NCBI GenBank assembly: GCA_030295235.1
Contig: AP026127.1
Location: forward strand, 126,501 to 190,500
Source: Fistulifera solaris
Lineage: Eukaryota > Bacillariophyta > Bacillariophyceae > Naviculales > Stauroneidaceae
Reading direction: 5' to 3'
Length of the DNA: 64,000 nucleotides
In this document: positions 23,105 through 33,547 of the stretch, in pieces
Position numbering within the stretch: the first letter of the stretch is position 1
Layout of the letters: every line of letters starts with the position of its first letter
Program-made: the position numbers and the translations under genes
Notes under the pieces: generated by a model
What the model was told of the DNA's origin: nothing
Databases searched by the model: none
The model's input: only the letters and a program-made list of their open reading frames with translations

Positions 23105-25028
23105 TTAGGCCGCCACTTCTTCTTCATCCTCGTCCTTGATCTTGTCCGTCTCGCCGTGTTCTTCATCGTCATCCGGAAGACCCGTATGTTCCATCAAGGC
23201 CGTCACCTTGGCCTTGAGGAATTCCATATCATCCGGGAGATCCTTCATGGTAAGACGGACGCGTTCGCGACGTTCAAAGCACGTATTGAGAGTCTGCTTG
23301 CCGTCTTTGAAACGCCACCAGTACGCCAAGTAACCCAAGGACAAGATGAGAACCACCACCAAGAGCGATCCGAGCACCGTCAGTCCCTTGCTACCGTCCG
23401 AAAAGAGGAAAGAGATACCCAAACAAATCGCAGGAAGGATAACAAACATGACGAAAATGTACAAGAACGGGAATCCACGCCACTGACGGGTGGCTTTTCC
23501 GAGCTTGACGAGCGGCGTGAATGGGCATCGCGCGCATAAAGGGGATTGGGTAAAAGATGGCAATACCGGTAATGTTAAAGAACAAGTGGCACATGGCGAC
23601 TTGCAAGGACTCGGTTCCTTCCGTGACCATGGAAGCCAACAAAGCCGTGACGGTAGTACCAATGTTGGATCCCAACGTCAAGGGGTACATTTGGTTCAAA
23701 TGAATCGCACCAATTCCCACGAGAGGGGTCAAGGCGGAAGTGACGACGGACGAGGACTGAACCAAGATGGTCAAACCGCAACCCACGGCAATCGCCACGT
23801 ATCCATTGACATTGGTGGCCTTGTGCACGACACGGGTCGACAAGCCGAGCAACATGCGCTGCAAGACATTCACCAAAGCCAACAAGCAGGTAAAGAGAAT
23901 GACAATGGAGATGAAGAAAACAACTCCACCAGAGACCTTGTCGTCCTTGGCAGTGGCATTGGGCTGGAAGAAGGAGGGGCAGGTGTTCTTGTCGCTGTTG
24001 CACGAAATGAGACCAACTTGCTTGCACTTGGAGGCGGTGGGTTCTCCTGGCTCGCAAAGAACGGGATAAAAGCCATCACCGTCGTCACAAGAGCCGGTTC
24101 CCTTGGCCACGGCAGTAATCAACTTGCTGTTGGACTTGATGATGCGTTCTCCGAGCGGTGCAACGAACTTCTTGACGGGTCCTTCCCAAGTTTCACCATC
24201 CGACGTCGAGGCATTCTTGACCATGGCTCCCGTCAAGTGACGAAGATAACCGGTTGCAATCTCGAGGGGGAAAAGGACGCACACGGTCATGTAGTTGAAC
24301 ATATCGTGCACGGTGGCACCGGCAAAGGCGCGTTCCAACTGATCCGCATCTCCCAATTGACCCAAAGACACCAACGTGTTTGTGACGGTAGTACCAATGT
24401 TGGCTCCCATGACCATGTAAATCGCTTGACGAACCGAAATGGCCGAACCGACGAGCGAGACAATGATGGAAGTGGTGGTCGAAGACGACTGCAACAAGAC
24501 CGTCGACAAGATACCCACCATGAGACCAGCGACGGGGTTAGTTTCGTCACCAAACAAGGCACCGGCGGTGCAGCCCGTCATGACCTTGGCGCTGGTGCCC
24601 ATCAATTCGAGACCAAAGAGGAAGAAATAGAGGAAGAAGCAGACGACGAGGAATCCTCCAAACGCGTAGCCCCATTCCGTAGGCGAGCGTACGCAGCAAG
24701 CTTGAAAGACTTCACCCCAGGTGGCATCGGCCGGTTCTTCGTCCGCGTTGAAATCATCATCACCAAAGTGAATCGATCCAGTAGGACGATCCTTGCGCGA
24801 GGTGATGGGCTTCTTGGGTTTGTTATCTTCGTCCGACTGTGTTGTGAAGAATGGGGATGTGAGAGCGAGGAGCGAGCGCAAAAAATAAGCAACAGAGAGA
24901 AGAAGCGAAAGATAGTGTATTTATCAAGAAATAACCGTTTTCGAATAAAAGAAGCAATACGCTGATGGAAAGCCCGCGCTGAAGAAGCAAGAACATTAGC
25001 CACGAGAGCAGATACAATCACTTACCAT
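23105..25028 (-). CDS. NPT: type II Na+/phosphate cotransporter, paralogue 1
   Basis: Plasma-membrane sodium-coupled phosphate importer of the SLC34/NptA family. The ATG at 25026-25028 is followed at once by an intron (24837-25025); exon 2 starts SDEDNKPKKP. The two inverted repeat halves are clear: the first has GDETNPVAGL, LLQSSSTTTSIIVSLVGSA and GANIGTTVTN; the second has LVQSSSVVTSALTPLVGIG and GSNIGTTVTALL. The QSSS motifs form the substrate site in this family. About eight hydrophobic helices are visible, with a loop containing paired cysteines between the halves and an acidic C-terminal tail (DDDEEHGETD). One extra A (about 23514; CAAG where paralogue 2 has CAG) shifts the frame at AARQ/LGKATRQWRGFP; the rest is intact. 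The coding region is GC-richer than its flanks. Confidence 0.93.
24837..25025 (-). other. intron directly after the start codon of transporter 1
   Basis: The donor GTAAGTG abuts the ATG and the acceptor is CACAACACAG. The only coding bases of exon 1 are ATG. The same arrangement occurs in paralogue 2. Confidence 0.85.
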
Positions 25029-25219
25029 TGCAAATAGAAAGAGTTTTCAACAGAGACTGACCTGAAGGAATGCAAAAAAAACGTTTTCAGATCCAAATTG
25101 TGTTTTTGACACGATCTTGATGAAAAGAAAGGAGTTGGTGGAGCTGGAGCCCATTTGGTTGGCATCTCGTACATCTCCTACAGATAGAATCTTGTCAACG
25201 AATCAACAAGATTCGTGTT

Positions 25220-25237
25220 GCGAGCTCCGAGACTTCT
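25220..25237 (-). promoter_or_regulatory. 18-bp element shared by both transporter promoters, copy 1
   Basis: GCGAGCTCCGAGACTTCT lies 191 bp upstream of the ATG of transporter 1. The identical 18 bases lie at 30581-30598, 216 bp upstream of the ATG of transporter 2 and in the same orientation. The surrounding sequence shows little similarity. A regulatory role is inference. Confidence 0.6.
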
Positions 25238-25420
25238 CAAAAAGAAAGTTTCTGCGTCAACAAGATCATCAAAAAACAGTTTTTGAAGGAGTGATGCTTT
25301 TTGTGTGTGATTGTCTTTGGATTTTTGGATCCTTCATGGTCGCCAACGAAAAGCATTTTCGTTTGCGTGGGTGCGGAAAGTGGTGGAGAAGAAGCATCGC
25401 GCGGTGCGCGCGATTATTAC

Positions 25421-25560
25421 CAGGTACCAGGTACCAGGTACACCGCGGTTTAGGCGCGGATTTGCGCGAACAATGGATCATGCGAGTCCCGTAGGAGCAG
25501 TCAAGAGTCAAGAAGTTACCGGTTACCGGTTACTGGTACCGGTACCGGTACCGGTACTGT
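25421..25560. repeat. GGTACC/ACCGGT-rich simple repeats
   Basis: Three CCAGGTA units at 25420-25441 and a longer alternation of TTACCGG and GGTACC units at about 25517-25558 are followed by GATCCGGATCCGGATCC. All are internally palindromic. A similar tract recurs at 27182-27214. Confidence 0.85.
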
Positions 25561-26104
25561 ATAATGAGCCAGTCGATCCGGATCCGGATCCTAGCGAGGC
25601 GTAGAAAGACGCACTTGTAGAAGTGGTACAGCTGTTTGCTCCTGGTCACCGACCTATGTAAAATACGTAAAAAATGTACCACGCAGTACAAAGTCTACGT
25701 CCTATTTTCACGTAGAAGCTAAGTCCTCTTCACGAAAGCCAGTAATTCAACTCAAAAACTTTTTTTAAGACTAAAAAATCAATGATAACGACTTTAATCA
25801 TCTTTGGAAGAGATGTCCTGTCGTCATTTCTGCAGAAATGTCACCCTCCTTATGGAAAAAATGATCGGTAAACTATTTACTGGCATTCCCGAGTCAGTCA
25901 CGCATCACGGCAACTAGCGCCTGACAGACCATCGCAGTCGAGACGCTCATTGTTCCGCGCATAAAGATCTCGCTTTTCTTTCGGCTTTCGGCAACCTACT
26001 CATGGCCATTCTTTTCATGTTGCAGAGCTTAAAGCCAACGTTATAAAAAGTAAGTTGTAAGTACATGTAACTATTTCTTTGATGTTGAGGCGATGCAGCG
26101 CTTT
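25561..26104. other. intergenic, no gene seen
   Basis: AT-rich sequence with short open frames only. Confidence 0.45.
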
Positions 26105-26888
26105 TTAATCTGTTTCATCCTCTGATTCGCTCTCGGACGAAAAATCAGGAAGTACGAAATCGTCCATATCGTCGTACTCCATAATGTTGTCTTCGTCACT
26201 TTCGTCTTCATCCTCGAATTCGTGCTCCGCTTTCTGTGGTAGTTGTTTCTTCTTTGAAAGGAAATTATTGTCTGTTGTTGTTTTCACCACCATCTCAATG
26301 AAGCCTGCATCAAAGTCCAGCGCACAGCGGTGCGTCTTAAACTTTTCATGAGTCGTTCAATTTCAAGGTGCGAGATGGTGACTATTTTCTTTCCTTTAAG
26401 CTTTGCTTTCTCTCGTTTTGCTTTGTAACGCTCTTGTACTAACAAACGATTGATACCCAATTCTTGAAAGGGTATAACGCCATCATCGCTGTCACTGCCG
26501 TCATCTTGTAAAGATGAATTCTGCTCCAATTGTTCACGGCGGTTGTAGGTATCGAAGCGTGAATTATTGTTTTTGACACCATGTAAAACCAGATAACGCG
26601 CTGGTTGTTTGTGTTTTCTCCGAATGGACACTTCATGTATTGACGAAATCGAAAAATACCTTTGTCGTTGTCCATGTTATCACAATAATAGAAAGTCTTT
26701 GAAATGGCTTTATTTAGCAATGCTCGTGTCAATTTTGTTGAACCAAGCTCTCTTTGAAGTGAGGGGTGATGATCTCTCAATATCCGAAAGAAATATTCGT
26801 CGCAGATCCATTTGTCTTGATAGTCCGCAAACGCATCAGTGCAGACAAATTTGTGCCAACTTTCAGCGACAATTTTGAGAACCGACAT
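26105..26888 (-). CDS. unknown protein with basic middle and acidic tail
   Basis: The ATG at 26888 starts MSVLKIVAESWHKFVCTDAF. The N-terminal 80 residues (W-I-C-D-E-Y-F-F, then PSLQRELGSTKLTRALLNKA) look like a compact helical domain, perhaps winged-helix-like. After a frame change near 26620 comes a basic region (RRKHKQPARYLV, KAKREKAKLKGKK) with an acidic patch (DDGSDSDDG). After a second change near 26290 comes an acidic C-terminus (EDEDESDEDNIM, SSESESEDETD). Total length is about 260 residues. Base composition is more AT-rich than in neighbouring genes. I do not recognise the family; a DNA-binding protein is possible. A 12-bp inverted repeat lies just upstream of the ATG. Confidence 0.5.
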
Positions 26889-26895
26889 GTTGCAG

Positions 26896-26969
26896 GTCAG
26901 GCACGATATATATACCAATCGACGCCGATTAAAAAAAAAGAAACAATATATGTTTAGATCGTGCCTGAC
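26896..26969. promoter_or_regulatory. 12-bp inverted repeat flanking a TATA-like stretch
   Basis: GTCAGGCACGAT at 26896-26907 and its exact reverse complement at 26958-26969 enclose GATATATATACC and an A-run. It starts 7 bp upstream of the ATG of the minus-strand gene. A partial third copy (GTAGGCACGAT) follows at about 26974-26984. Operator-like spacing is inference. Confidence 0.6.
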
Positions 26970-27785
26970 TAAAGTAGGCACGATGTATTATTAGCAATGT
27001 AATGATAGGATCGGCGTTGTCGAAAATAACACGAAATTTATCTCGATGGAAAGAGGGCGGAGGAGTTTTTGAACCGGCACTCAAATCCGTTGTGGTAGGT
27101 TTCTACAGAGCTTACATGGGTTCTGGGCCATCATGCAAACAGCTGTACTGGTACTTGTATACTGTAAATGCACGGGAAGCTGTACTGGTACTGGTACCGG
27201 TACCGGTACCGGTAGTAGTCCGCGTCTGTCTGCAGTCTGCCTGTCGCTTTCAACCGGATCGACGTCCAGACGAGGTTCGAACGAAAAAGCTAGAGTAGCT
27301 AGGAAGAGGAAGATTACTTTCTCGAAGTGTGAAAGTAGCACTCAGCTACTCATTACTAGAAAATTGAAACAAAAGTGAATTTTATCTTTCACTATAATTT
27401 ACAACTTCTACTTGTATTTCTATGTCGTTTGTAGCTGCAGCAAGTTCGAAATTCGATTTCCGAACATCCTAGATGTTCATTCGCTCTCGCAGGATAGTCA
27501 TTTTGCAAATCATCAAGTTTTTGATACATGTGATTTCGTCTCCTACAAATCACTCAAATAATATCCGTGCTCCTTGTATGTACTTAGTCGCTCATCGTCG
27601 AGCCAGGAAAGACCCACGATCGTAGGAGAGCTGTCGCCGGGGCCCTCCGTCTGCCGGTCGGGTGTCTTGCACAAGTGTGTCTTTTTTCTCCGCGCACAAT
27701 CAGCAAGTTTCTCCAAATGCTTTCTTTACTGTGGTACCGTCGTACCTATTCCGTGCTCCGTTTCTTGGCTGAGTCGATCGATCAA
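26970..27785. other. intergenic with a GGTACC repeat at 27182-27214
   Basis: No convincing gene. The tract at 27182-27214 repeats GGTACC and resembles the tract at 25517-25558. Confidence 0.5.
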
Positions 27786-28220
27786 CTATACAATTTTCTC
27801 CTTACTGGGTCGGTTAAGTAGAGAGTGTTCGTCTTGATGTTTCGTTTGCCGTATTTCTTCTCGACATTGCCAGTCGGTTGTATGGTAACGTTGTAATAGC
27901 GGCGTCGACGGCAAAGGATTGATAGCAGACCCGACAATGGCCATTACATTCAAAAGGTGACAGCGAAACAGCCAAGCGGAATTCCAAGAAAATAAAGCAA
28001 AGATAGAACTAAAGAGAGCAATGTCTTGCGTCATTTGGAGAGAGGATGATGAATGACTATCGTGTGGATACAGCGTCGATAAGGTCACCGACCAGCCGGC
28101 ACACGCCGCGAGACCGCTCCAGTACATGGCAAAGGGATCGCGGGATGGCGTCGATGGCGTCGAAAAGGTTCGTTTGCTGCAGAGTTTTGGTTGTAAGAGT
28201 CGCGTGTATCGAAATATCAT
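27786..28220 (-). CDS. small membrane-like protein, duplicate B
   Basis: The open frame is intact from an ATG at 28220 to the stop at 27786 (144 codons). The N-terminus MIFRYTRLLQPKLCSKRTFS is basic and hydroxylated, like a mitochondrial or other organelle leader, although the fit is not decisive. The core shares YWSGLAACAGWSVT, LQMTQDIALFSS, CHLLNVMAIV and YHTTDWQC with duplicate A at 22186-22700. The C-terminus (EEIRQTKHQDEHSLLNRPSK) is charged. It is followed on the same strand by transporter paralogue 2, whose stop lies 330 bp upstream of this ATG. Function unknown. Confidence 0.75.
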   Translation of the reverse strand: MIFRYTRLLQPKLCSKRTFSTPSTPSRDPFAMYWSGLAACAGWSVTLSTLYPHDSHSSSSLQMTQDIALFSSIFALFSWNSAWLFRCHLLNVMAIVGSAINPLPSTPLLQRYHTTDWQCREEIRQTKHQDEHSLLNRPSKEKIV

Positions 28221-28551
28221 TTTGTTATTGGAAGGTATTGAAGGCTACACCTGGTGCTTCACAAAACAATAACAAAGCAAACTTTGCTCTTCATCATCGA
28301 CGGTTATATTATGTATGTGCGTCTCGCTAATCGTGATGTCATCGTGTCCGCGCGCAGGCCGGAAGTCATTACAGGGCGCGGTGGCGCGCGACACGACTTG
28401 AAGCGCCAAACGCCAAACACGACCGAAATCCCCTGACCCCTATGGAAGGTCCAAAGATTGAAACTAGGACTTCGTCGTAAGAAATCTGTCAATCAATCAT
28501 CTAATCATGCAAAATAACAAGCTTAGTACTATCAATACAATGAGCTTCCTA

Positions 28552-30364
28552 TCATCTTTCATCATCGGCACTCGCTTCATCATCCTCACTGTCCGGCAGA
28601 CGCGTATGTTCGATCAGCAAGGCAATCTTGGCCTTGATGTACTCCATATCCTTGGGGAGATTTTGCAACGTCAACCTAACGCGTTCGCGTCGTTCAAAAC
28701 GATCGCTACAATACCGTTTTCCGCCCTGGAAACTCCACCAGTAAAAACCATACGCACAGCTGATCACCATGATTGCTACCGAAAAGGAACCCAGAACAGT
28801 GAGCCCCATACTGCCGCTGGAGAACAAAAGGAGAGACCGAACGAAGTTATCGGGAACAAAAAGAACATGAAACCAATGTACACAAAGGGAAAGCCCCGCC
28901 ATTGCCGCGTGGCTTTTCCGAGCTGACGAGCGGCCTGTAGAGGAAAGGCCCGCATGAAAGGAATAGGATAGAAAATAGCAATTCCAATCAGATTGAACAA
29001 CAAGTGACACAAGGCAACTTGAATGGATTCGGTTCCTTCCGTGACCATGGCCGCCAATAGTGCCGTAATGGTGGATCCAATATTGGCGCCCAGCGTCAAC
29101 GGGTACATGTGATTCAACTTGATTACACCAATGCCCACCAGCGGAGTTAAGGTCGAAGTCACGACCGAAGAGGATTGTACCAGCAGTGTCAGACCACAGC
29201 CAAGAGCCATATTGACATAGCCATTTAGATTGGTAGCTTTGTGAACAATACGGGTCGATGATCCCATCAGCATACGCTGCAAGATATTCAAGAGCGCAAA
29301 TAGGCAAAAGAAGAGCATGACCACGGCCAGTGTAAAAACGACTCCTCCCGAGATTTTGTCTTCTTTAACGGTCGCATTTGGTTGAAAGAACGACGGACAG
29401 GTATTTCGTTCCCGATCGCAGGCAATCAAACCAACTTGAAGACATTTATTATAAGAAGGCTCCCCCGGCTCGCAGAGAATGGGATAAAAGCCATCGCCCT
29501 CTTCACACGAGCCTTCTCCATGCGCAACCGCCGTCAACAACTCCTTGTTGGCCCGAATGATACGATCCCCCAACGGCGCCACAAATTTCCGAATCGGTCC
29601 TTCCCACAATCCTCCGTCGGTCGTAAACGTATGCTGCACCATGAGTCCGGTCAATCGCCGCAAATATCCGGTCGCAATTTCGAGCGGAAACAAGACAGCG
29701 ACGGTCATCATATTGAACATATCGTGCACCGTCGCCCCGGCAAACGCCCGTTCCAGTTGATCCGCATCACCCAATTGCCCCAACGACACAATCGTATTGG
29801 TGACCGTCGTCCCAATATTCGCTCCCATGACCATATAGATGGCTTGCCGCACCGAGATCGCCGAGCCCGCCAACGATACCACAATGCTGGTGGTGGTCGA
29901 AGAGGACTGCAACAAGACAGTAGACATCAAGCCCACGGTCAATCCGGCCACCGGATTCGTTTCATCCCCAAATAAAGCACCGGCCGTGCAACCCGTCATG
30001 ACTTTGGCACCGGACCCCATCAATTCGAGGCCAAAGAGAAAGAAATACATAAAAAACAGGACACCACACAAGCCTGCGGCAGCGCGCATCCACTCTTGCG
30101 ACGTCCGGACACAGCACGCTTCCAAGACTTCACCCCATGTCGCGTCTTCGTACTCATCATCATCATCGTCATCATCCGCGTACGGTAACGAGTGATGCAA
30201 GGACGAATGCAAGTGGTCTTCTCGAATGGGTTTGTGTGTGTCACTTTCCGTGTCGGACTACCAGGATCGAACGGCAGGAATACATGAGAACGAAGAAAGT
30301 AAAGATGCCATACAACACAGAAATACAAGAAAAACACAAGAATAGTCACTGAGAAACTTACCAT
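28552..30364 (-). CDS. NPT: type II Na+/phosphate cotransporter, paralogue 2
   Basis: Same family and architecture as the gene at 23105-25028. The ATG (30362-30364) is immediately followed by an intron (30258-30361); exon 2 starts SDTESDTHKP. The motifs GDETNPVAGL, LLQSSSTTTSIVVSLAGSA and GANIGTTVTN mark half 1; LVQSSSVVTSTLTPLVGIG and GANIGSTITALL mark half 2. The soluble loop with paired cysteines (CEEGDGFYPILCEPGEPSYN) is conserved between the two. The acidic N-terminal stretch ADDDDDDDEYEDATWGEV precedes the first helix. One frame change near 28825 (FGLSF to LLLFSSGSMGLTVLGS) divides the C-terminal tail, which ends DSEDDEASADDER. Two copies could differ in affinity or in regulation by phosphate; that is not visible here. 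Confidence 0.93.
30258..30361 (-). other. intron directly after the start codon of transporter 2
   Basis: The donor GTAAGTTTCTC abuts the ATG, and the acceptor CCTGGTAG precedes TCCGACACGG. It is phase 0 after codon 1, the same position as in paralogue 1, but shorter (104 against 189 bp). Confidence 0.85.
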
Positions 30365-31370
30365 ACTGGTAGTTATCAACACGAGAAACGAGTCGTCAAG
30401 GAGACAAAGAAATGGCGTCGCAATGCACGGAACCGTCGGGCTTTCAGAGAATAACGTTTGTTGCGTGAAGAAAAAGAGTCTAACTTTGCAAAAGTGTTGC
30501 TTGTCTTCATAAGCAACAAGGAATACAGAAGGTCTAGAAAGAAAATGAATGCTACGTTATTTAGCAACAACAACGAGGTCGCGAGCTCCGAGACTTCTGA
30601 AATTGCGACACGAGGACCTCGCGTTGTGGAAAATGTCGCGCTCTTCTTCGTGGCGTTGACGTGATGGGAAATGGGACCTTGATTTTCCCATCCGTCCCGT
30701 TACCTGTACTGTTTTTTTATTAAGCATAAAAGCAGCGCTACGACAATTTTGTGTACTTAATAAGTCGTTAATTGTACTATGGGATATCGTACATCGTACA
30801 GACTTTCTAGTGCTGACGTGTATGTGCGACGTGCGACGCCTAAATAAGACTACGCAGCGAGGGATTTATTATTTGAAATGAAGCTGCAAATGAAGGATCA
30901 TCTTCTTTTGATTCCAGAACGCCCTGTCTTTACAAATATTTCCATACCAGGAAAGCACATCCAACGGGCATCATGGTGTTGCTTCAAGTGGAGGCTAAAA
31001 TGGTTGAGAAGGCATTCGTTGCAATAGCTGTTCGTGTGTTTACAAAGTAGAGAAAAGAATAATTAGGTGGTGTAGCAATAGCAGCGAGGAACAGAAGCAG
31101 GGTTACAGATAAGGTAATATTGAATGATTGTTTTGATTTCGTGCTTTAATGCGACAAAGAGTCATGCGATGCGCGATACTCATGATGTTGTAAGTCACGT
31201 GAGCTCGTGACCTAAACGTATACGTTTTTCAAATGACTCACTCGTCATCGCGACACGCCATTGAAATGAATCCGATGAGCCCCATTTCGAAAGCACAAAA
31301 CAGGCTAAAATAGCGAGAAAGTCTCCCAATTAATTTCAGCAAGAATAACAACACAATCAACAAAAGAAGA
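30365..31370. other. intergenic between divergent transporter 2 and PsbP-like genes
   Basis: About 1 kb with no supported coding frame. It contains the second copy of the 18-bp shared element. Confidence 0.5.
30581..30598 (-). promoter_or_regulatory. 18-bp element shared by both transporter promoters, copy 2
   Basis: Identical to 25220-25237 and in the same orientation relative to the transporter ATG (216 bp upstream). See copy 1. Confidence 0.6.
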
Positions 31371-31994
31371 ATGCTTCGATTTACGACACTCAATCTGCTG
31401 CTAGCATTCACTGCCGCGTGGTCAACAACAACTCGTCGTGAAGCCCTGCACCACATGACAGCAGCCGTCATCGCTACTTCCGCAGCTCCCGCATTCGCAC
31501 TACCGACGGAAGAAACGCCCCGTGTCGTTACTCGCATGGGTGGATTGTTGGAACCTTACCAAGATGGTCCTCGCGGTTTTCGTTTGCTCGCACCGTCCGG
31601 ATGGAACAAATTCGATGGCGAAGTCGGTGCTTACGACGTGAAATGGCAAGATTTGGTCGATCCGCTCGAACAAATCAAGCTCAGTAGTACACCGGTCAAA
31701 TCGAGTATCGAAAGTGTCGCCGCTTTGGGCACTTTGGAGGAATTAGGACCCAAATTGGCCGCTAAACGCAACCAAGCGACGCTCGTACAAGCCAGTGAAC
31801 GCCTGACCGACGGTATCTTGTTTTATACCTTCGAATTTGCCCTTCCGGATCAAACGCATCAAATGCTGTTGTTGACTATCCACAAGAGTAAATTGTGGAG
31901 TTTGGATGCGAATGCGCGCAATGAAGCCCGTTGGAAGAAACGATCGGAATTGTATGCCAATGTCGTCGGCAGTTTCATGCCCAAATTGACGTGA
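31371..31994 (+). CDS. PsbP-like thylakoid lumen protein
   Basis: One intact frame of 207 residues from the ATG at 31371. The leader is tripartite. The signal peptide MLRFTTLNLLLAFTAA meets WSTTTRR at the predicted cleavage site, which resembles the diatom ASAFAP motif with Trp at +1. It is followed by a twin-arginine (TRREALHHM) lumenal leader with TSAAPAFA before LPTEE. The mature part has GFRLLAPSGWNKFDGEVGAY, the start of a PsbP domain (photosystem II oxygen-evolving complex family), and ends FMPKLT. Length fits PsbP-domain proteins. It should act on the lumenal side of photosystem II or in its assembly; which member it is cannot be decided by eye. It is one of the few genes here without a frame change. 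Confidence 0.85.
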   Translation: MLRFTTLNLLLAFTAAWSTTTRREALHHMTAAVIATSAAPAFALPTEETPRVVTRMGGLLEPYQDGPRGFRLLAPSGWNKFDGEVGAYDVKWQDLVDPLEQIKLSSTPVKSSIESVAALGTLEELGPKLAAKRNQATLVQASERLTDGILFYTFEFALPDQTHQMLLLTIHKSKLWSLDANARNEARWKKRSELYANVVGSFMPKLT

Positions 31995-32388
31995 GGGATG
32001 AACTACAAAATTAAGTGAGAAATTGACTACGAAATACAAAACAATAATCCTATTAGTTAGATACCGAGCACGCATTTGAGGAACGGAAGAATGGTTCTTG
32101 CGCGCTTTCCAGTTTGTGAAATCGGTTTGTGGTTATATATTTCGTGTTTTGTCTTGTACAAGTTCAATTTTCTTTCATTGATCTGGTTTGCAGCAAATAT
32201 GATCTATTGTCTTCTGAAAATTTGATTCAAATTTGTAATGTTCAGGTTATAAGTATATACATGCATACATTGATTTTTTCGGCAATAAAGCTTATGCAAC
32301 AGAAATAGTACAGCCAATGCAACCGAACAAGAGAAACATGCATCCGCCTCTCTCCTTTCGATAAAAATGGAACTTCTGTCACCCGAGG
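31995..32388. other. intergenic, 3' flank of PsbP-like gene
   Basis: AT-rich. No gene seen. Confidence 0.5.
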
Positions 32389-32856
32389 TCATACCATACA
32401 CAGCGAGGCGCCGTGCAATTCATCACATACCATCGTGACATCCATAAATTCGTCATTCGTCATGGCGAATGTTCGACGATGATGTTGTCTGTGGGGATGT
32501 TGGGCACGGTGGACCAACTCGTTCCAATCCGTTGCAGACGTGCGTCGATGAGTCTTGACGACAGGTTCGCGTTGTTCCGCGTCTTCGTGGTCTTCGGTAG
32601 GCGGCAATTCTTCCTTGGAGTCATCCTCTTTCATGGTGCTATCGTGTCGCTCATCTTCTTTACAATTTTCGCCTTTGGGTTCTGGTTCTATTGATTTGTT
32701 GTTATTGTGTGCGGTGCGTCGATGATAAATGTTTTGAACGATCGTCTTGAGTGTCAACGAAGAGGATGACGAGGAGTCACTTGCTGTCGGGGAAACCACC
32801 GGTACGCTTGAATGACTATTTTGTCGCTTGCGACGAGAAGGGAATTTGTAAATCAT
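32389..32856 (-). CDS. hypothetical low-complexity protein
   Basis: The ATG at 32856 starts MIYKFPSRRKRQNSHSS. An intact frame of about 155 residues follows, with a serine run (SSSSSS), a charged middle (GENCKEDERHDSTMKEDDSK) and a more ordered C-terminus (MTNDEFMDVTMVCDELHGAS). There is no signal peptide or membrane segment. The clean frame, ATG and biased but protein-like composition support a gene. I do not recognise it. Confidence 0.45.
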   Translation of the reverse strand: MIYKFPSRRKRQNSHSSVPVVSPTASDSSSSSSLTLKTIVQNIYHRRTAHNNNKSIEPEPKGENCKEDERHDSTMKEDDSKEELPPTEDHEDAEQREPVVKTHRRTSATDWNELVHRAQHPHRQHHRRTFAMTNDEFMDVTMVCDELHGASLCMV

Positions 32857-33547
32857 GACTTGAGCAGGGTCGATTGATTTTAGCAGCAATAGAGTCACCA
32901 GTCTTTCGGTTTGGTTCGTTGGATAGTTTGATTTGAATTATGAAAGAATTGAGGTGTCAATGTTGCGTGAGAGAACCGCTTGATGCCACAATAAAAGCAC
33001 GGCTTTGATTTCGTTCCGCGGAGAGGATCTTGTTTCGTTTTATTTGTTTTGTTTGTTTGAATTATAAATTCATCTTTATCTCCTAATTGTGATGTGATGT
33101 TTTTGTCGTTGTTTTTGTTCCGTTGTGATCGCAAAACACCCACAGGACGCGGAGTCGATCAAACGTTTCTTCAACGAACCGCTCGAATTTCGACCTATTG
33201 ACTATCAAGTTAAAGTACTCGACTACGTGGAATCTGCGATCAGTATCCTTGCAACTGTAGAAACGGAGTACCACTCTTATTTCGCGTTCGGAAATTTGGG
33301 ATCACAACGGAAGTGTCAGTCTGTCCTTCTCTTCACTCACTTGTGACTTGTGACGCTATCTTGTTTCCGTACGACTGGACCCGATTATTTTCGAACAGTC
33401 GAGATCTTTCGAGAGAAAAGGACGCCATCCAAAAGAAGATCGATTGACGTTGCCGGCCTTCTCTGAGTTTCAACTCATCATTTGTTCTGAGCTTCTCTTT
33501 CACGCATACCATGCATCACTTTCGTTGCTTAGAGATGCACATACGAA
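32857..33547. other. intergenic, no supported gene
   Basis: Short frames such as 33125-33346 (plus) have no recognisable content. Low-complexity GTTT/TTTG tracts lie near 33030-33060. Confidence 0.4.
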
